Of a stretch of DNA of 64,000 nucleotides, positions 7,676 to 17,459 are shown in pieces. The stretch spans positions 30,730 to 94,729 of the forward strand of contig NZ_FQUS01000020.1 of NCBI RefSeq assembly GCF_900129315.1. Direction: 5' to 3'. Origin of the DNA: Fodinibius roseus. GTDB taxonomy: Bacteria > Bacteroidota > Rhodothermia > Balneolales > Balneolaceae. Every line of letters begins with the position of its first letter. Position 1 is the first letter of the stretch. The position numbers and the translations under genes are program-made. The notes beneath the pieces were generated by a model, which saw only the letters and a program-made list of their open reading frames with translations, searched no databases and was not told the DNA's origin.

Positions 7676-9712
7676 TTAAAACCCGCTGAAATCGTCTTCA
7701 TCCTCACCAAAGGGGATCAGCTGCGCCCCCCCGTTGCCATGGTGGCCGTTGGACGGGCTCTTCTGCTGGTACTGTCCCGGCGCCGACCCCTGCCCGTTAC
7801 TCTTGCTCTTCCGGGCATAACCGTTTCCATTTCCATTCCCGCTGTGCCCGTTCGACCCGTGGGCGTTGTTGGATCCCCCGTTCCAGGAATAGCTCTGCTT
7901 CCGGCTCCCCTGCCCGTCAACTCCGCCCACCAGCGAGGTTAGCTCATCAACAATGTTGTTGAGCTCGGAGGCCTGCGAGGACAACTCCTCGGCCGAGCTG
8001 GCCGCCTCTTCGGAGGTCGACGCATTGCCCTGCACCGCCTCGTCCATTTCCGAGACCGCGGAGTTGATCTCCTGCACCCCGGTCGCCTGCTCCTTGGCCG
8101 CCGCCGCGATTTCCACCACCAGCGTATTGACGTTATTGACGCTGTCCTTAATCTTCTGCAGGTTTTCGGCCACTTCGTCCGCCACCTTGGCCCCCCGCTT
8201 CGAACTCTCCTGGGAACTTTCGATCAGCGCCGAGGTATTCTGGGCCGCTTCGGCGCTGCGCTGGGCCAGATTCCGTACCTCCTCGGCCACCACCGCAAAC
8301 CCCTTGCCCGCCTCTCCGGCGCGCGCCGCCTCCACGGCGGCATTCAGGGCCAGCAGGTTGGTCTGAAAGGCGATGTCATCGATCGTTTCAATAATCCTGG
8401 AGGTCTGATCGGAGGAGTCCTTGATCTCTTCCATCGCCCCTTTCATGCGCTCCATCGCCTCCACGCCTTCTTCCACCATCGGCTTGGCTTCCCGCATCGC
8501 AGCCTCGGCCTCCCCGGAGTTCTCGGCCGACTGGGTCACCTGCGAGGAGATCTCCTCGAGGGCCGAGGTCGTCTCCTCCAGGCCTGCCGCCTGCTCGCTG
8601 GAGCTCTCCGCCAGGTCCTGGCTGGCACCAGAGAGCTGTCCCGCTGAAGCATCTACCTGGCTTGCACCGCTGCTGAGCCGATCGATCATACTATTAAGGG
8701 CAGCATTTATGGTCCGACCTACGTAAAGGCCAAAGAACAGAGCTCCCAGTACAGCCACCAAGGCGCCTATACTTATAATCCAAATATACTGAGAAGAGGT
8801 TGAGGCTGTTAGCGTTGCTTTTTCGCGGGCACTGTTCTCAGCCGCTTCAGCAACCATCATAACATCATTTGTAAGAGCCTGGAAAGCTGTAGTTGTATTT
8901 TCTACCGCATTTAACAATGAGGTGTGAGTTTGTTCCATCTGCTCAACATCTTCCATATTTCGACCCTGAACAGTCAAAGCCTCATCAAGAAAACCGCGGC
9001 CCGCGGATCCAGTAGCCATGCCATTACGCAGAGATACCAACTCTTGACGCAAATTAGCATAATTTTCTTTAATTCCTTGCCAATACGTTTCATTATTTTC
9101 TGCCAATGCCAGTCCGATCAGACGCTGATTGTCAACTATTTTCATTCGGAGAGTTGCAACATCAAGGGACTGTGTTGCATTCGGATCGTCCAGGTAGTTA
9201 TTCAATATTGCAATAAGCTCATCCGACGTATCTTTAACCTCGGTTTTTTTTATCTCCAATGTTTGGGAAGCCTGCTGAAAATTTTCAATACTTGTTCGAA
9301 AACGAGTCACTTCTTGCTTAAGCCCGGGAATTTTTTCTTCCAATACAGGAAGATCATAGTTATCCGTAAGCACCTGCAATTCCTGGATTTCGCCGTTTAT
9401 TTTATCGAAGCGGGCAATTGCTTGTTCAAATATTTCATGATCATTTAATTGACTATATTTTAAATATTCAGTGTTGGCATCCCTTACCGCCTGATCCAAC
9501 GCCTGCGAGCTGCCCCACTCCGGCAAATTAACCTCATCCAGTTCTGCTGCATAGCCATCTATTATATTAAAAGCGTAGATTGCCACGGCACCGAGGAGAA
9601 GCGTAATGGTTACGGCTCCGGTTGTTAAACTCATGATTCGTTTCGCGATCGTCCAGTCGCTTTTTTTGACGGATGAACCCAGACCACTTGTTAGTTTATT
9701 TATTAAATTCAT
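7676..9712 (-). CDS. Methyl-accepting chemotaxis protein with a C-terminal tether
   Basis: This 678-residue transmembrane chemoreceptor signals to CheA/CheW. A transmembrane helix at about residues 27-50 is followed by a helical, four-helix-bundle-type sensor domain (about 55-310) and a second helix (about 314-336). The HAMP segment is very short, and the cytoplasmic coiled coil follows. The conserved hairpin tip ([20 protein letters not shown]) and flanking methylation helices rich in Glu/Gln/Ala/Ser are clear. After about residue 600 comes a flexible Gly/Ser/Asn linker ending in DDFSGF. The last five residues match the CheR-tethering pattern x-[HFYW]-x2-[HFYW] known from enteric receptors. 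The gene changes sharply in base composition near 8640-8760. It is the last gene of the operon, after cheW. Confidence 0.95.
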   Translation of the reverse strand: MNLINKLTSGLGSSVKKSDWTIAKRIMSLTTGAVTITLLLGAVAIYAFNIIDGYAAELDEVNLPEWGSSQALDQAVRDANTEYLKYSQLNDHEIFEQAIARFDKINGEIQELQVLTDNYDLPVLEEKIPGLKQEVTRFRTSIENFQQASQTLEIKKTEVKDTSDELIAILNNYLDDPNATQSLDVATLRMKIVDNQRLIGLALAENNETYWQGIKENYANLRQELVSLRNGMATGSAGRGFLDEALTVQGRNMEDVEQMEQTHTSLLNAVENTTTAFQALTNDVMMVAEAAENSAREKATLTASTSSQYIWIISIGALVAVLGALFFGLYVGRTINAALNSMIDRLSSGASQVDASAGQLSGASQDLAESSSEQAAGLEETTSALEEISSQVTQSAENSGEAEAAMREAKPMVEEGVEAMERMKGAMEEIKDSSDQTSRIIETIDDIAFQTNLLALNAAVEAARAGEAGKGFAVVAEEVRNLAQRSAEAAQNTSALIESSQESSKRGAKVADEVAENLQKIKDSVNNVNTLVVEIAAAAKEQATGVQEINSAVSEMDEAVQGNASTSEEAASSAEELSSQASELNNIVDELTSLVGGVDGQGSRKQSYSWNGGSNNAHGSNGHSGNGNGNGYARKSKSNGQGSAPGQYQQKSPSNGHHGNGGAQLIPFGEDEDDFSGF

Positions 9713-9757
9713 AACGCTATTCTGTTCTATTTATCTATTTATATTAATTGGTCAAGT

Positions 9758-10279
9758 TTATTTATTTGCTTCTTCTCTCATGGATGTCTCCAGCACCTTC
9801 TGAGGCACGTCAAACAAAACTTCATGGACTTCGATAATCATTTTCACCGAATCCTGAAGCTTGCCGAGACCGGCCAAATATTTACCCTGATCATCCACGC
9901 CCACGGTAGGGACCTCTTCGATATCCTCTGTTTCTATATCCACGACTTCTGAAACCTTGTCCACCAGAATACCCATCAGGTATCCATCATCCTGAATGAC
10001 GATAATACAGGTTTCGTCGGTGTCATCAACCTTGTTGAGCCCGAACCGTGTCCGCAGATTCATAACCGGAACTATTTTCCCCCGCAAGTTCAGCACTCCC
10101 CTTATATAAGAGGGCATTTTCGGAACCGGGGTAATATTCATCAATCCGATTATTTCCTGGACTTTTAAAATCTCGATAGCATATTCTTCCTGACCCAGAA
10201 AAAAGGTCAAAAATTTTCCGCCTTCTATATCGGGACCCTCATTCTGTTTTTTTTCTTCTTTAACTGCTGTATCACTCAT
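9758..10279 (-). CDS. cheW: Chemotaxis adaptor protein CheW
   Basis: CheW links receptors to the CheA kinase in the chemosensory array. From the ATG at 10279 the protein has 173 residues. The double SH3-like CheW fold is visible from FLTFFLGQEEYAIEI through the conserved MPSYIRGVLNLRGKIVPVMN segment and ILVDKVSEVV. An upstream TTG at 10309 would add ten residues. The ATG is preferred because AAAGG lies five bases before it. It sits between cheY and mcp in the operon. Confidence 0.95.
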   Translation of the reverse strand: MSDTAVKEEKKQNEGPDIEGGKFLTFFLGQEEYAIEILKVQEIIGLMNITPVPKMPSYIRGVLNLRGKIVPVMNLRTRFGLNKVDDTDETCIIVIQDDGYLMGILVDKVSEVVDIETEDIEEVPTVGVDDQGKYLAGLGKLQDSVKMIIEVHEVLFDVPQKVLETSMREEANK

Positions 10280-10499
10280 AAGAACCTTTTTTTTTATTTT
10301 TGTAGCCAATTAACACGCTGTGGGACTTCAGGATCTGTACAGGCATCGCTCCTTTTTCGAATGGACTGCTCTCGTATTCGATTAATGCCCCAGTGTGCCA
10401 ACCTATACGCTATTATCGGTGGAAACACCGCTTTCTTAAACTTTTTAAAGCAACGGTAACATTTTCTTTTCATGAACCATGGAGGGAACCGGCTTTTAC
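10280..10499. other. Spacer between cheY and cheW
   Basis: A 220-base gap inside an otherwise compact operon. It holds no credible gene. It could contain an internal promoter for cheW-mcp or a processing site, but no clear promoter or terminator was seen. Confidence 0.3.
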
Positions 10500-10871
10500 T
10501 TAGCTTGTTATATCCAGCATTTTTTTCCTGAGATTTTCAGGTGTAAAGGGCTTGTGGACAAAACCCGCGCCTTGTCTGTCGATCTCTTCAATACGGCCCT
10601 TGTTGCTTTCCGTGGAAACGATCAGCACGGGCAATTTTTTTGTCGCTTCCTGCTGCCTTACTCTGCTCAGCATTTCCATACCATCCATAACCGGCATATT
10701 AATATCAATAAATAGAAAGTCCACCTCTCCCCTGTCCAATACCAGAAGCCCTTCCCTGCCATTTTCGGCTTCATAAATCTGGTTCACATCAAGACCGCAC
10801 AAGCGGATGGTCTTTATTATCATTTTCCTCATGACGGCGCTGTCGTCGACAACAAGTATGTTTATAGCCAT
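10500..10871 (-). CDS. cheY: CheY-type single-domain response regulator
   Basis: This 123-residue receiver domain has no output domain. The acidic pair is in VVDDSAVMRKMI, the phosphoacceptor is Asp56 (FIDINMPVMDG), the conserved Ser/Thr is in VSTES and the Lys in VHKPF. In this family, phosphorylation by CheA lets the regulator bind the FliM switch and change rotation. It is one of two CheY proteins in the operon (see 17010-17459). Which one drives the motor and which acts as a phosphate sink cannot be told from sequence. Confidence 0.92.
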   Translation of the reverse strand: MAINILVVDDSAVMRKMIIKTIRLCGLDVNQIYEAENGREGLLVLDRGEVDFLFIDINMPVMDGMEMLSRVRQQEATKKLPVLIVSTESNKGRIEEIDRQGAGFVHKPFTPENLRKKMLDITS

Positions 10872-10900
10872 TGGTTTCTATTTTTTATCGTTAAATACTG

Positions 10901-11950
10901 TTAAGCCGTTTTTTTCCTGGCACGGCTGATTATAGCATCCGCTATTTTTGACAGCGGCAGCACCTGGGCCACGGCTCCCAGTTCATCCGCCACCTTGGGC
11001 ATGCCGTATACGACACAACTCCCTTCGTTTTGCCCGATCGTAAATGCCCCTTTTTCTTTCATAGCCAGCAATCCTTTTGCGCCATCCGAACCCATACCGG
11101 TTAAAATGACACCGGTTGCATTGATGCCGGCTGACTCCGCTACCGAATTGAACAGTACGTCGACACTCGGACGATGGTGGTGGACCGGGGGGCCCTGCTT
11201 TACCTTGCTGTAATATTTAGCACCTCGTTTTTCTACCTGCATGTGGTAATTACCGGGAGCTATCAATACCTGCCCGGGGCGTATCCAGTCTCCATTTTCT
11301 GCCTCCTTGACATTCACATGGCATACGGTATCCAGTCGTTCGGCAAAACTACGGGTAAAAACCGGCGGCATATGCTGCACAATCACCATCCCGGGTAGAT
11401 TAGGTGGCAGGGCCGGCAATATCTCCTCCAATGCTTTGGTCCCGCCCGTAGACGCCCCGACGGCTATGATTTTCTTCGTGGTCTCCTTTAACCGGGCTTG
11501 CGGCATTTTTTGCCCGTTCGGTTTCCCCGTTTGTTTCGGGGCGACGACACCCTTATTAAACCGGGCCACCGAAGCAGCACGCACCGCATGAATAATTTCC
11601 CGGGATATATTCTGTGTTGAATAGGCTGAACCCGGCTTACATATCACATCCACCGCCCCCAGCCGGAGAGCTGTCAATGCATTTTCACTGTTTTTAGGCG
11701 TTAACGAACTGACCACCACCACCGGCATGGGATGATGTTCCATCAGCTTGGAAAGAAACGAAAGTCCGTCCATACGAGGCATTTCAAGGTCAAGCGTCAA
11801 CACGTCCGGATTGAGTTTGGCAATTTTTTCCCGCGCCACGTACGGGTTAAAAGCCGTGCCTACCACCTCTATATCCTTCTGTTTGTTTAATTCTTTTCTT
11901 AACAGCTGTCTCACCAGCGCCGAGTCGTCGACCACCAATACTTTAATCAT
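10901..11950 (-). CDS. cheB: Chemotaxis response regulator protein-glutamate methylesterase CheB
   Basis: CheB removes methyl groups from (and deamidates) receptor glutamates to reset sensitivity. The 349-residue protein has an N-terminal receiver domain with phosphoacceptor Asp54 (TLDLEMPRMDG), a linker, and the methylesterase domain with the catalytic triad Ser167 (GASTGG), His193 (VQHMPP) and Asp289 (GMGSDGA). Its ATG overlaps the stop of the preceding cheX gene (ATGA), indicating coupled translation. Confidence 0.96.
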   Translation of the reverse strand: MIKVLVVDDSALVRQLLRKELNKQKDIEVVGTAFNPYVAREKIAKLNPDVLTLDLEMPRMDGLSFLSKLMEHHPMPVVVVSSLTPKNSENALTALRLGAVDVICKPGSAYSTQNISREIIHAVRAASVARFNKGVVAPKQTGKPNGQKMPQARLKETTKKIIAVGASTGGTKALEEILPALPPNLPGMVIVQHMPPVFTRSFAERLDTVCHVNVKEAENGDWIRPGQVLIAPGNYHMQVEKRGAKYYSKVKQGPPVHHHRPSVDVLFNSVAESAGINATGVILTGMGSDGAKGLLAMKEKGAFTIGQNEGSCVVYGMPKVADELGAVAQVLPLSKIADAIISRARKKTA

Positions 11951-12486
11951 AGCTCTTCCTCCATCGTGTAATACACAGTTATCCGCACGGCACCTTCATC
12001 CAAATAAACGTGAACCGATTCTTTTTTCATAGCGTCTATATCTCCATCCATATTCTCTGTCTCTTGCAAAACAGACGGAGGTTCTATGTAACAGATCTGA
12101 TCATCATGAGCAAAAAGAGGTACGGTATTACCGCAGATGATATTCGCAACCTCACAGAGGGCTCCTGATTTTTCCTCCGCATCGGGGGCTTCAATTCCCA
12201 GCATATTCGCAGCCATTGCTGTTAAAAACTCCCCGGAGGAGGGTTCAATAATCATTTTTCCCGTGGCAGCGCCGTTAAAACCGACCACCGACCGGATTCC
12301 CTTTTCAAAGAAGTTTCTCTCTTTCTCATCTGCTGCCTCCCACTCTTCAAGAGGAAACATATAACAGGTAACTTCAAACGTGTTTACGACTATATCGTAT
12401 ATTTTGTCTTTATAATTGTCACTCTTAACCATGTTTTCCATATCCTTGTATGTATTCAGCTTTATTGGCCTTTTATAGCTGTCCAT
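11947..12486 (-). CDS. cheX: CheX-family CheY-P phosphatase (first of two CheC/X proteins)
   Basis: CheX proteins dephosphorylate CheY-P. The 179-residue protein (from ATG 12486, preferred over a TTG at 12510) carries the ExxN catalytic signature in LCEVANIICGN, inside the alpha-helical segment typical of the CheC/CheX/FliY family. This is preceded by the VVGFNGAATGKMII strand pair and followed by a second strand set ending in a beta-rich C-terminus. Having only one clear ExxN motif places it with CheX rather than CheC. It overlaps cheB by four bases. Confidence 0.8.
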   Translation of the reverse strand: MDSYKRPIKLNTYKDMENMVKSDNYKDKIYDIVVNTFEVTCYMFPLEEWEAADEKERNFFEKGIRSVVGFNGAATGKMIIEPSSGEFLTAMAANMLGIEAPDAEEKSGALCEVANIICGNTVPLFAHDDQICYIEPPSVLQETENMDGDIDAMKKESVHVYLDEGAVRITVYYTMEEEL

Positions 12487-12566
12487 ATTTTTATCGCCTA
12501 AATATGACAACTATTAAGCCCAAACTATTATATAATCAATGTTAATATTATATACTTTTCCTTTTC

Positions 12567-13046
12567 TTAATGAGCCTTTATAGGTTTCTTATTAATCGTT
12601 ACAATCCCGTCCGACATCCTGATTGCCATGGTCCGGGAGATGGTCCCCCCCACATCCTGGTTGGCAATCATAAATCCATTCTTCCAGAGCAACTTTCTAA
12701 ACACCGTAAAATTTCTCTTGCCTATCTTAAAATAGTCGTCTTTCGCTCTTCTCTTCATGGTGGCTCCCCCGGCCACCGAAACAACAAGATTTCCTTTTTT
12801 TGCGCCCAGCCTGTACATCTTATTCAATAGTAAATTCAGACCGGAATCAACATACATGGCAGGTTTGGCTATGGCTTTTTGGGGATCGGACTTAGAAAGC
12901 GGCAGCATCACATGCAACAACCCACCTACCATTTCCGCAGGATCGTACATTGCAATCCCCAAACAACTGCCAAGAGCATACGTAATGATAATTTCATGGC
13001 TATTGGAGGATACTCGTAAATCACTAACGCCTACAACGGTTTTCAT
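12567..13046 (-). CDS. cheD: Chemoreceptor glutamine deamidase CheD
   Basis: CheD deamidates specific glutamines of chemoreceptors and in several species also binds CheC. The 159-residue protein shows the family active site: Cys28 in ALGSCLGIAMYD and His45 in GLLHVMLP, followed by the YVDSGLNLLLNKMYRLGA helix and the GGATM loop. It lies next to cheR and upstream of cheX, consistent with a CheC/CheD-type adaptation branch. Confidence 0.95.
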   Translation of the reverse strand: MKTVVGVSDLRVSSNSHEIIITYALGSCLGIAMYDPAEMVGGLLHVMLPLSKSDPQKAIAKPAMYVDSGLNLLLNKMYRLGAKKGNLVVSVAGGATMKRRAKDDYFKIGKRNFTVFRKLLWKNGFMIANQDVGGTISRTMAIRMSDGIVTINKKPIKAH

Positions 13047-13063
13047 GTGGTTTCGTTATCTTT

Positions 13064-13858
13064 CTAAACTTTTCTATATACGGCGGGACAAATATTCTGG
13101 AATCCACTATTTGCTCCGGCTACACTTTCCGAGTGACCTAAAAAGAGATATCCGCCCGGCTCCAACATATCCTGAAAACGGGATACCAGTTGTTGCTGGG
13201 TTTCCCGGTTAAAATAAATCATTACATTACGGCACATGATCACATGAAAGGGGCCGTCTATCGGCCAGGGTTTTTGAAGATTCAGCCTGCCATAAGTAAT
13301 CATTTCCCTGACATCCTTGTCAACGACATAGCGGTCTCCCTCCACCGGCTGAAAATATTTTTTCCTGAGAGTCTCTGAGATACCTCCCAGCGTTTTTTCA
13401 GGGTATACGGCCTGCCGGGCTATGCTTATAACATCACGCGACAGGTCTGTACCTAAAATTTTCACATTTTTCTTATATATTTTCTGTTCCAGCAGTGCTA
13501 TCGCACAGCTCACCGGTTCCTGACCAGTAGAGCAACCGGCCGACCACCACTTGACGCTTCGGCCTTTCATCTCCGGCATTACCTCATTTCGCAAAAAATC
13601 AAAATGCTGGCTTTCCCGGAAAAAACTGGTTTTATTCGTAGTCAGTACATCCACCAGAGAAAGAAATTCCCGGCCGCTTTTGTCTTTCTCCAAATACTTC
13701 AGATACTGGGAAAAACCGGATAAGCCCAGGGTTCTGATTCGCTTCATAACCCGTGCCCGTACAAGCGCTTGCTTGCCCTCGTGCAGATTGATTCCGCAAT
13801 AGTTATAAATCTTTTGGCGTATATGCTCGAACTCAGACTGCTGTAATTCCATATTCAT
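13064..13858 (-). CDS. cheR: Chemotaxis protein methyltransferase CheR
   Basis: CheR methylates receptor glutamates using S-adenosylmethionine. The product (264 residues from ATG 13858) has the N-terminal helical domain (FEHIRQKIYNYCGINL) and the catalytic domain. The SAM-binding loop is KWWSAGCSTGQEP and the conserved motifs are ILGTDLS and VIMCRNVMIYF, ending with GGYLFLGHSES. A GTG at 13873 would add five residues. Start choice is uncertain because a GGAAAGG site sits between the two. Its likely docking partner is the DFSGF tail of the receptor in the same operon. Confidence 0.95.
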   Translation of the reverse strand: MNMELQQSEFEHIRQKIYNYCGINLHEGKQALVRARVMKRIRTLGLSGFSQYLKYLEKDKSGREFLSLVDVLTTNKTSFFRESQHFDFLRNEVMPEMKGRSVKWWSAGCSTGQEPVSCAIALLEQKIYKKNVKILGTDLSRDVISIARQAVYPEKTLGGISETLRKKYFQPVEGDRYVVDKDVREMITYGRLNLQKPWPIDGPFHVIMCRNVMIYFNRETQQQLVSRFQDMLEPGGYLFLGHSESVAGANSGFQNICPAVYRKV

Positions 13859-14021
13859 TTTTTTTCGTATCACCTTTCCAAATCGCGGAGGACGTCAACA
13901 AACAAAGTTCTCCAATACCCACTCTACATCAGTCACGATGCGTGCGAATGAAGAAACCCAATAGTTTGGCCTCTGTCATCGCCATCGACCGGCAGCTAAC
14001 CGGTCATCACGCCATTTATGG

Positions 14022-16484
14022 TTAATTTCTCATCAGTGCCGCCGTATCCAGTATGAGTCCCACCGTACCGTCCCCTAAAATGGCCCCTCCTGAAACATGG
14101 GCCATGTCAGATTTCATATTGATAGATTTGCCAACCAGCTGTTGCTGACCCACTACCTCATCGACCAACAGGGCATATTTTTTATTGGCATTTCGAATAG
14201 CCAGCAACGTTCCCTCGGTCAGGGTTTCGATCCCGTCCGATATGCCGAAGTGATGGTGCAATCGAACGATTGGCACGGTTTCGCCCCGAATAGAAACTTT
14301 TTCCGACTGACCCATTACCGTAAATACATCTTTTTCCCGGGCCTGGAATGCCTGGTCTATATTCAAAACAGGAATAATAAAGCGCTGTCCTCCGACCCGG
14401 ACCAGCATACCATCGGTAATCGCAAGGGTAAAGGGGAGCTCGATAATAATCCTGGTTCCCTTCCCTTCTTCCGATTCAATATCGATTTTCCCTTTCAGAT
14501 CCTGGATGGACCTCCGAACGACATCCATTCCGACTCCCCGTCCCGACAGGTCCGTTACTTCATCTGCAGAGGAAAAACCGGGAAGAAATATGAGGTTGTA
14601 AATTTCTTTATCCGAAAGATTGGCATCGGCGTCTACCAAACCCTTGCTCACCGCTTTTTCCACCACTTTTTTCTTGTTGATTCCGCGTCCGTCGTCTTCA
14701 ATTTCAATGACCACCTTTCCGCCTTCCTGCGAGGCGCGAAGCCATATATTAGCCTCCCCGGGTTTGCCGTTTGCCTCCCGGTCACCGGGCTTTTCAATCC
14801 CGTGATCAATCGCATTCCGGATCATATGGACCAGCGGCTCATTGATGATATCGACCATATTACGGTCAATTTCGGTATCGCCCCCCGCAGTAATCAATGT
14901 TACGGATTTGCCTGCCTTCCGGGAGAGATCCCTGATCAGGCGATTCATCTTGTGAAAGGTCGCATTCAACGGGACCATCCGCAGGGTGAGACTGGTATCC
15001 TGCAGCTCGCGTAAAATTTTGCTGGTATGATTGATCTTTTTCTGCAGTTCAGAGTGGTCCGGGATACTTTGGTCCTGGGCCACCACGGAGTGGGCAATAA
15101 CCAGCTCCCCCACCATATCAATCAGCTGATCCAGGCGATTGACATTTACCCGTACCGACGCATCGGACGGCGAATCATCTGCAGAGCTTTTGGCCGAACC
15201 ATTGGTTTTAGCTTCCCCATTCGCAGTCCCCGCGGCTTGTGCTCCATCTAATTCGGCGGGGACTTCATATAGGAGACCTCCTTCTGCGGAAAGTGCTTCT
15301 CCAGGAGTAGTCCCCTCTGAGGATACCCGTTCGAGGACGGCAGTCAGTCGATCAAAATTCATAGGTCTGGGCAAACGGTCGCCTTCTTCCGACGCCTCTA
15401 TCACCTCAAGCATTTTGGTAATAATATCGATGGCCTCAAGGGAGATATCCGCACACGCCGTATCGAATGCGATCTCTCCTTCGCGAACCATGCTCAACAT
15501 CGTTTCCAGCAGGTGGGTAAACTCCGTTATCGGTTCAAGCCCCATAAATGCGGAGGTTCCCTTAATCGTATGAAAAGCCCGGAATACCTTATTAACCAGT
15601 TCCTCATCCTCCGGATTATCCTCCAGATCCAGCAAGGCCCCTTCGGCCATATCCAGCAGTTCGGTACACTCCGTTACGAATTCTCCCATCAGAGCCGTAT
15701 CAATATCCCCGGGAATATAAAAATCTTCCGGTTCTGTATCGGCTTGCCCCGCCCTTTCCTCTTCTTCTGTTGTCTGAATACCCGGGATTTCGCCTCCTTC
15801 GGTATCATCCTGCCATTGGTCCTCAGAGGCAATATGTATGGCCTCTTCGGTAATCATCGAAATATCGGACAACCAGTTTTCCCGGCTTGCTATCCCTCCC
15901 GACTCCAGATTTTCCGCAATGCGCCGGGCCTTTTCCAGGGCGGAAGCGACCTTCTCTCCGGATTCCTGGATAAGGATATTCACCAGGGCTTTTAATTCCG
16001 ATACTTCCTCATCGGATATTTCCTCATTCAGTCCCAAAATGAAAGAAGCCAAATCGTCGAGCGTCTTTGTCTCTCGACTGATATCGAAAGCAGCTCCTGT
16101 TTCTTCCTCCAGCTCAATCAGCGTATCGGCCGACTCTTTCTCACCCGCCAACGCATCGTACAGGTCGTCGTACGCCTTCTCAAAATCCTTAACATCTATA
16201 TCCCCGTCGTTTACAATATACTCCCTTATCGTATTTATGGCCTGCAGCGTAGCGGTTTTAACGCTTGTAAAATAGTCATCGTTCTCAAAAAGATGCTTGA
16301 GCCCTTCCCAGGCCATATCAATAAGCTTCTGCAACTGACCCAGATCTCTATCAAAGCCCGTAATCAATTCTTCAAACTTTGCTCCCGCAATCGCGACATT
16401 TTCTCTGTCATTCGGCCAAACATCGGCTAATGCCCGTATAATCGCTTCAAGGTCTTCTTTTATTTGCTGCTTTTCATTACTCAT
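14022..16484 (-). CDS. cheA: Chemotaxis histidine kinase CheA
   Basis: CheA autophosphorylates under receptor control and passes phosphate to CheY and CheB. The 820-residue protein is longer than usual (about 650-700) because of a roughly 250-residue acidic, helical N-terminal extension before the Hpt domain. The phosphoacceptor is His305 in AFHTIKGTSAFMG. Then come the dimerisation domain (RLDQLIDMVGELVIAHS) and the ATPase domain with N box (HMIRNAIDHGIE), G1 (EDDGRGI) and G2 (GRGVGMDVV). A CheW-like regulatory domain ends the protein. The ATG at 16484 is preferred over a GTG at 16511 that would overlap the upstream gene. The N-terminal extension may hold a degenerate second Hpt bundle; no phosphoacceptor His is obvious there. 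Confidence 0.95.
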   Translation of the reverse strand: MSNEKQQIKEDLEAIIRALADVWPNDRENVAIAGAKFEELITGFDRDLGQLQKLIDMAWEGLKHLFENDDYFTSVKTATLQAINTIREYIVNDGDIDVKDFEKAYDDLYDALAGEKESADTLIELEEETGAAFDISRETKTLDDLASFILGLNEEISDEEVSELKALVNILIQESGEKVASALEKARRIAENLESGGIASRENWLSDISMITEEAIHIASEDQWQDDTEGGEIPGIQTTEEEERAGQADTEPEDFYIPGDIDTALMGEFVTECTELLDMAEGALLDLEDNPEDEELVNKVFRAFHTIKGTSAFMGLEPITEFTHLLETMLSMVREGEIAFDTACADISLEAIDIITKMLEVIEASEEGDRLPRPMNFDRLTAVLERVSSEGTTPGEALSAEGGLLYEVPAELDGAQAAGTANGEAKTNGSAKSSADDSPSDASVRVNVNRLDQLIDMVGELVIAHSVVAQDQSIPDHSELQKKINHTSKILRELQDTSLTLRMVPLNATFHKMNRLIRDLSRKAGKSVTLITAGGDTEIDRNMVDIINEPLVHMIRNAIDHGIEKPGDREANGKPGEANIWLRASQEGGKVVIEIEDDGRGINKKKVVEKAVSKGLVDADANLSDKEIYNLIFLPGFSSADEVTDLSGRGVGMDVVRRSIQDLKGKIDIESEEGKGTRIIIELPFTLAITDGMLVRVGGQRFIIPVLNIDQAFQAREKDVFTVMGQSEKVSIRGETVPIVRLHHHFGISDGIETLTEGTLLAIRNANKKYALLVDEVVGQQQLVGKSINMKSDMAHVSGGAILGDGTVGLILDTAALMRN

Positions 16485-16497
16485 TACAATACCGATT

Positions 16498-16995
16498 TTA
16501 TTTGGATTCACTCAATACCATGGTAAGCCAGAATTCCATATTCGGACTTGAAAATTTCATTTTTTCAGTGGGGGGTTTATTGGGCATAAACAACATGAGG
16601 TCACTTCCTCTCATCGCTGTAGGGAGTGAAGATTGTCCCCGGAAACCCACTTTCTCCACATTGGCCGCTACATCCCCGGCCAGGATATTTGATATTTCAC
16701 CAATAAGATCTCCCATGTCATCACTTTCAAAAGGAAGCTCCATTCCTATAAATACTTCAGACAAATAAACAGCAGTTTCCCGGGGAATAGCCAGCATTAA
16801 CGACAGGGTATGATCGGAATTAAAGACCGTTACATTACCCACAATCCCGTTAAGGGGATCATCACTGCTCGCATTCTCAATGTAGGATGGAACTTCTCCG
16901 GTCATTGAACCGAACGTGTTCATGACCGATTCCCTGACCTTCCCGATCATCTCTTCGGGAATTTGATTGAGCTCATATAAATTATCTAAATTCAT
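16498..16995 (-). CDS. CheC/CheX-family phosphatase-like protein (second copy)
   Basis: This 165-residue protein of the CheC/CheX/FliY group has the ExxN-type catalytic signature in LIGEISNILAGDVAANVE. It follows a strand region (GIVGNVTVFNSDHTLSLMLAIP) and ends with the beta-strand FWLTMVLSES. The likely role is CheY-P dephosphorylation or binding. It lies between cheY and cheA and is only distantly similar to the cheX gene at 11947-12486. Whether it acts on both CheY proteins is unknown. Confidence 0.75.
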   Translation of the reverse strand: MNLDNLYELNQIPEEMIGKVRESVMNTFGSMTGEVPSYIENASSDDPLNGIVGNVTVFNSDHTLSLMLAIPRETAVYLSEVFIGMELPFESDDMGDLIGEISNILAGDVAANVEKVGFRGQSSLPTAMRGSDLMLFMPNKPPTEKMKFSSPNMEFWLTMVLSESK

Positions 16996-17009
16996 TTTAT
17001 TTTAATGAT

Positions 17010-17459
17010 TTAAGAATTGAGAATACCTTTAAAGAAACTTTTGCTTTCATTGTCATCTTCATCGCCGGTGATGAGATTACCGTCATCATCGAAATAGTCG
17101 CTAATAGCCTTATGCATCTTATCGGCCGTAAAAGGCTTGGTAACGTATTCATTAGCCCCTCCCTCATTCAGGGCCTTGTCAACCTTACCCATGGATTTTT
17201 CCGCTGTTACCATAATAATCGGAATCTGGTCATTCCCTTTATCGCGTACGGCTTTTGCAAATTCGACCCCCGTCATATTGGGCATATTCCAATCGACAAA
17301 CAGTATTTCTATTTCATTATTAAATTTCCCCAATGCGTCTTCACCATCCATAGCTTCTACAAATTCAAAATCCGCGACCATTAACTGATTCAGCGCTCTT
17401 TTTACAGCACTTCGCATTATTTTGGAATCGTCTACCACCATAGCTTTTATTTTACCCAT
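17010..17459 (-). CDS. cheY: CheY-type response regulator with an acidic C-terminal tail
   Basis: This single receiver domain is the first gene of the chemotaxis operon. The acidic pair is in MVVDDSKIMRSAV, the phosphoacceptor is in LFVDWNMPNMTG, the Thr in MVTAEKS and the Lys in VTKPF. After the receiver fold (about residue 125) there is an extra acidic tail of about 25 residues (FDDDGNLITGDEDDNESKSF) not present in the other CheY. The ATG at 17459 has GGAG six bases upstream, so it is chosen over the ATG at 17471. Confidence 0.9.
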   Translation of the reverse strand: MGKIKAMVVDDSKIMRSAVKRALNQLMVADFEFVEAMDGEDALGKFNNEIEILFVDWNMPNMTGVEFAKAVRDKGNDQIPIIMVTAEKSMGKVDKALNEGGANEYVTKPFTADKMHKAISDYFDDDGNLITGDEDDNESKSFFKGILNS

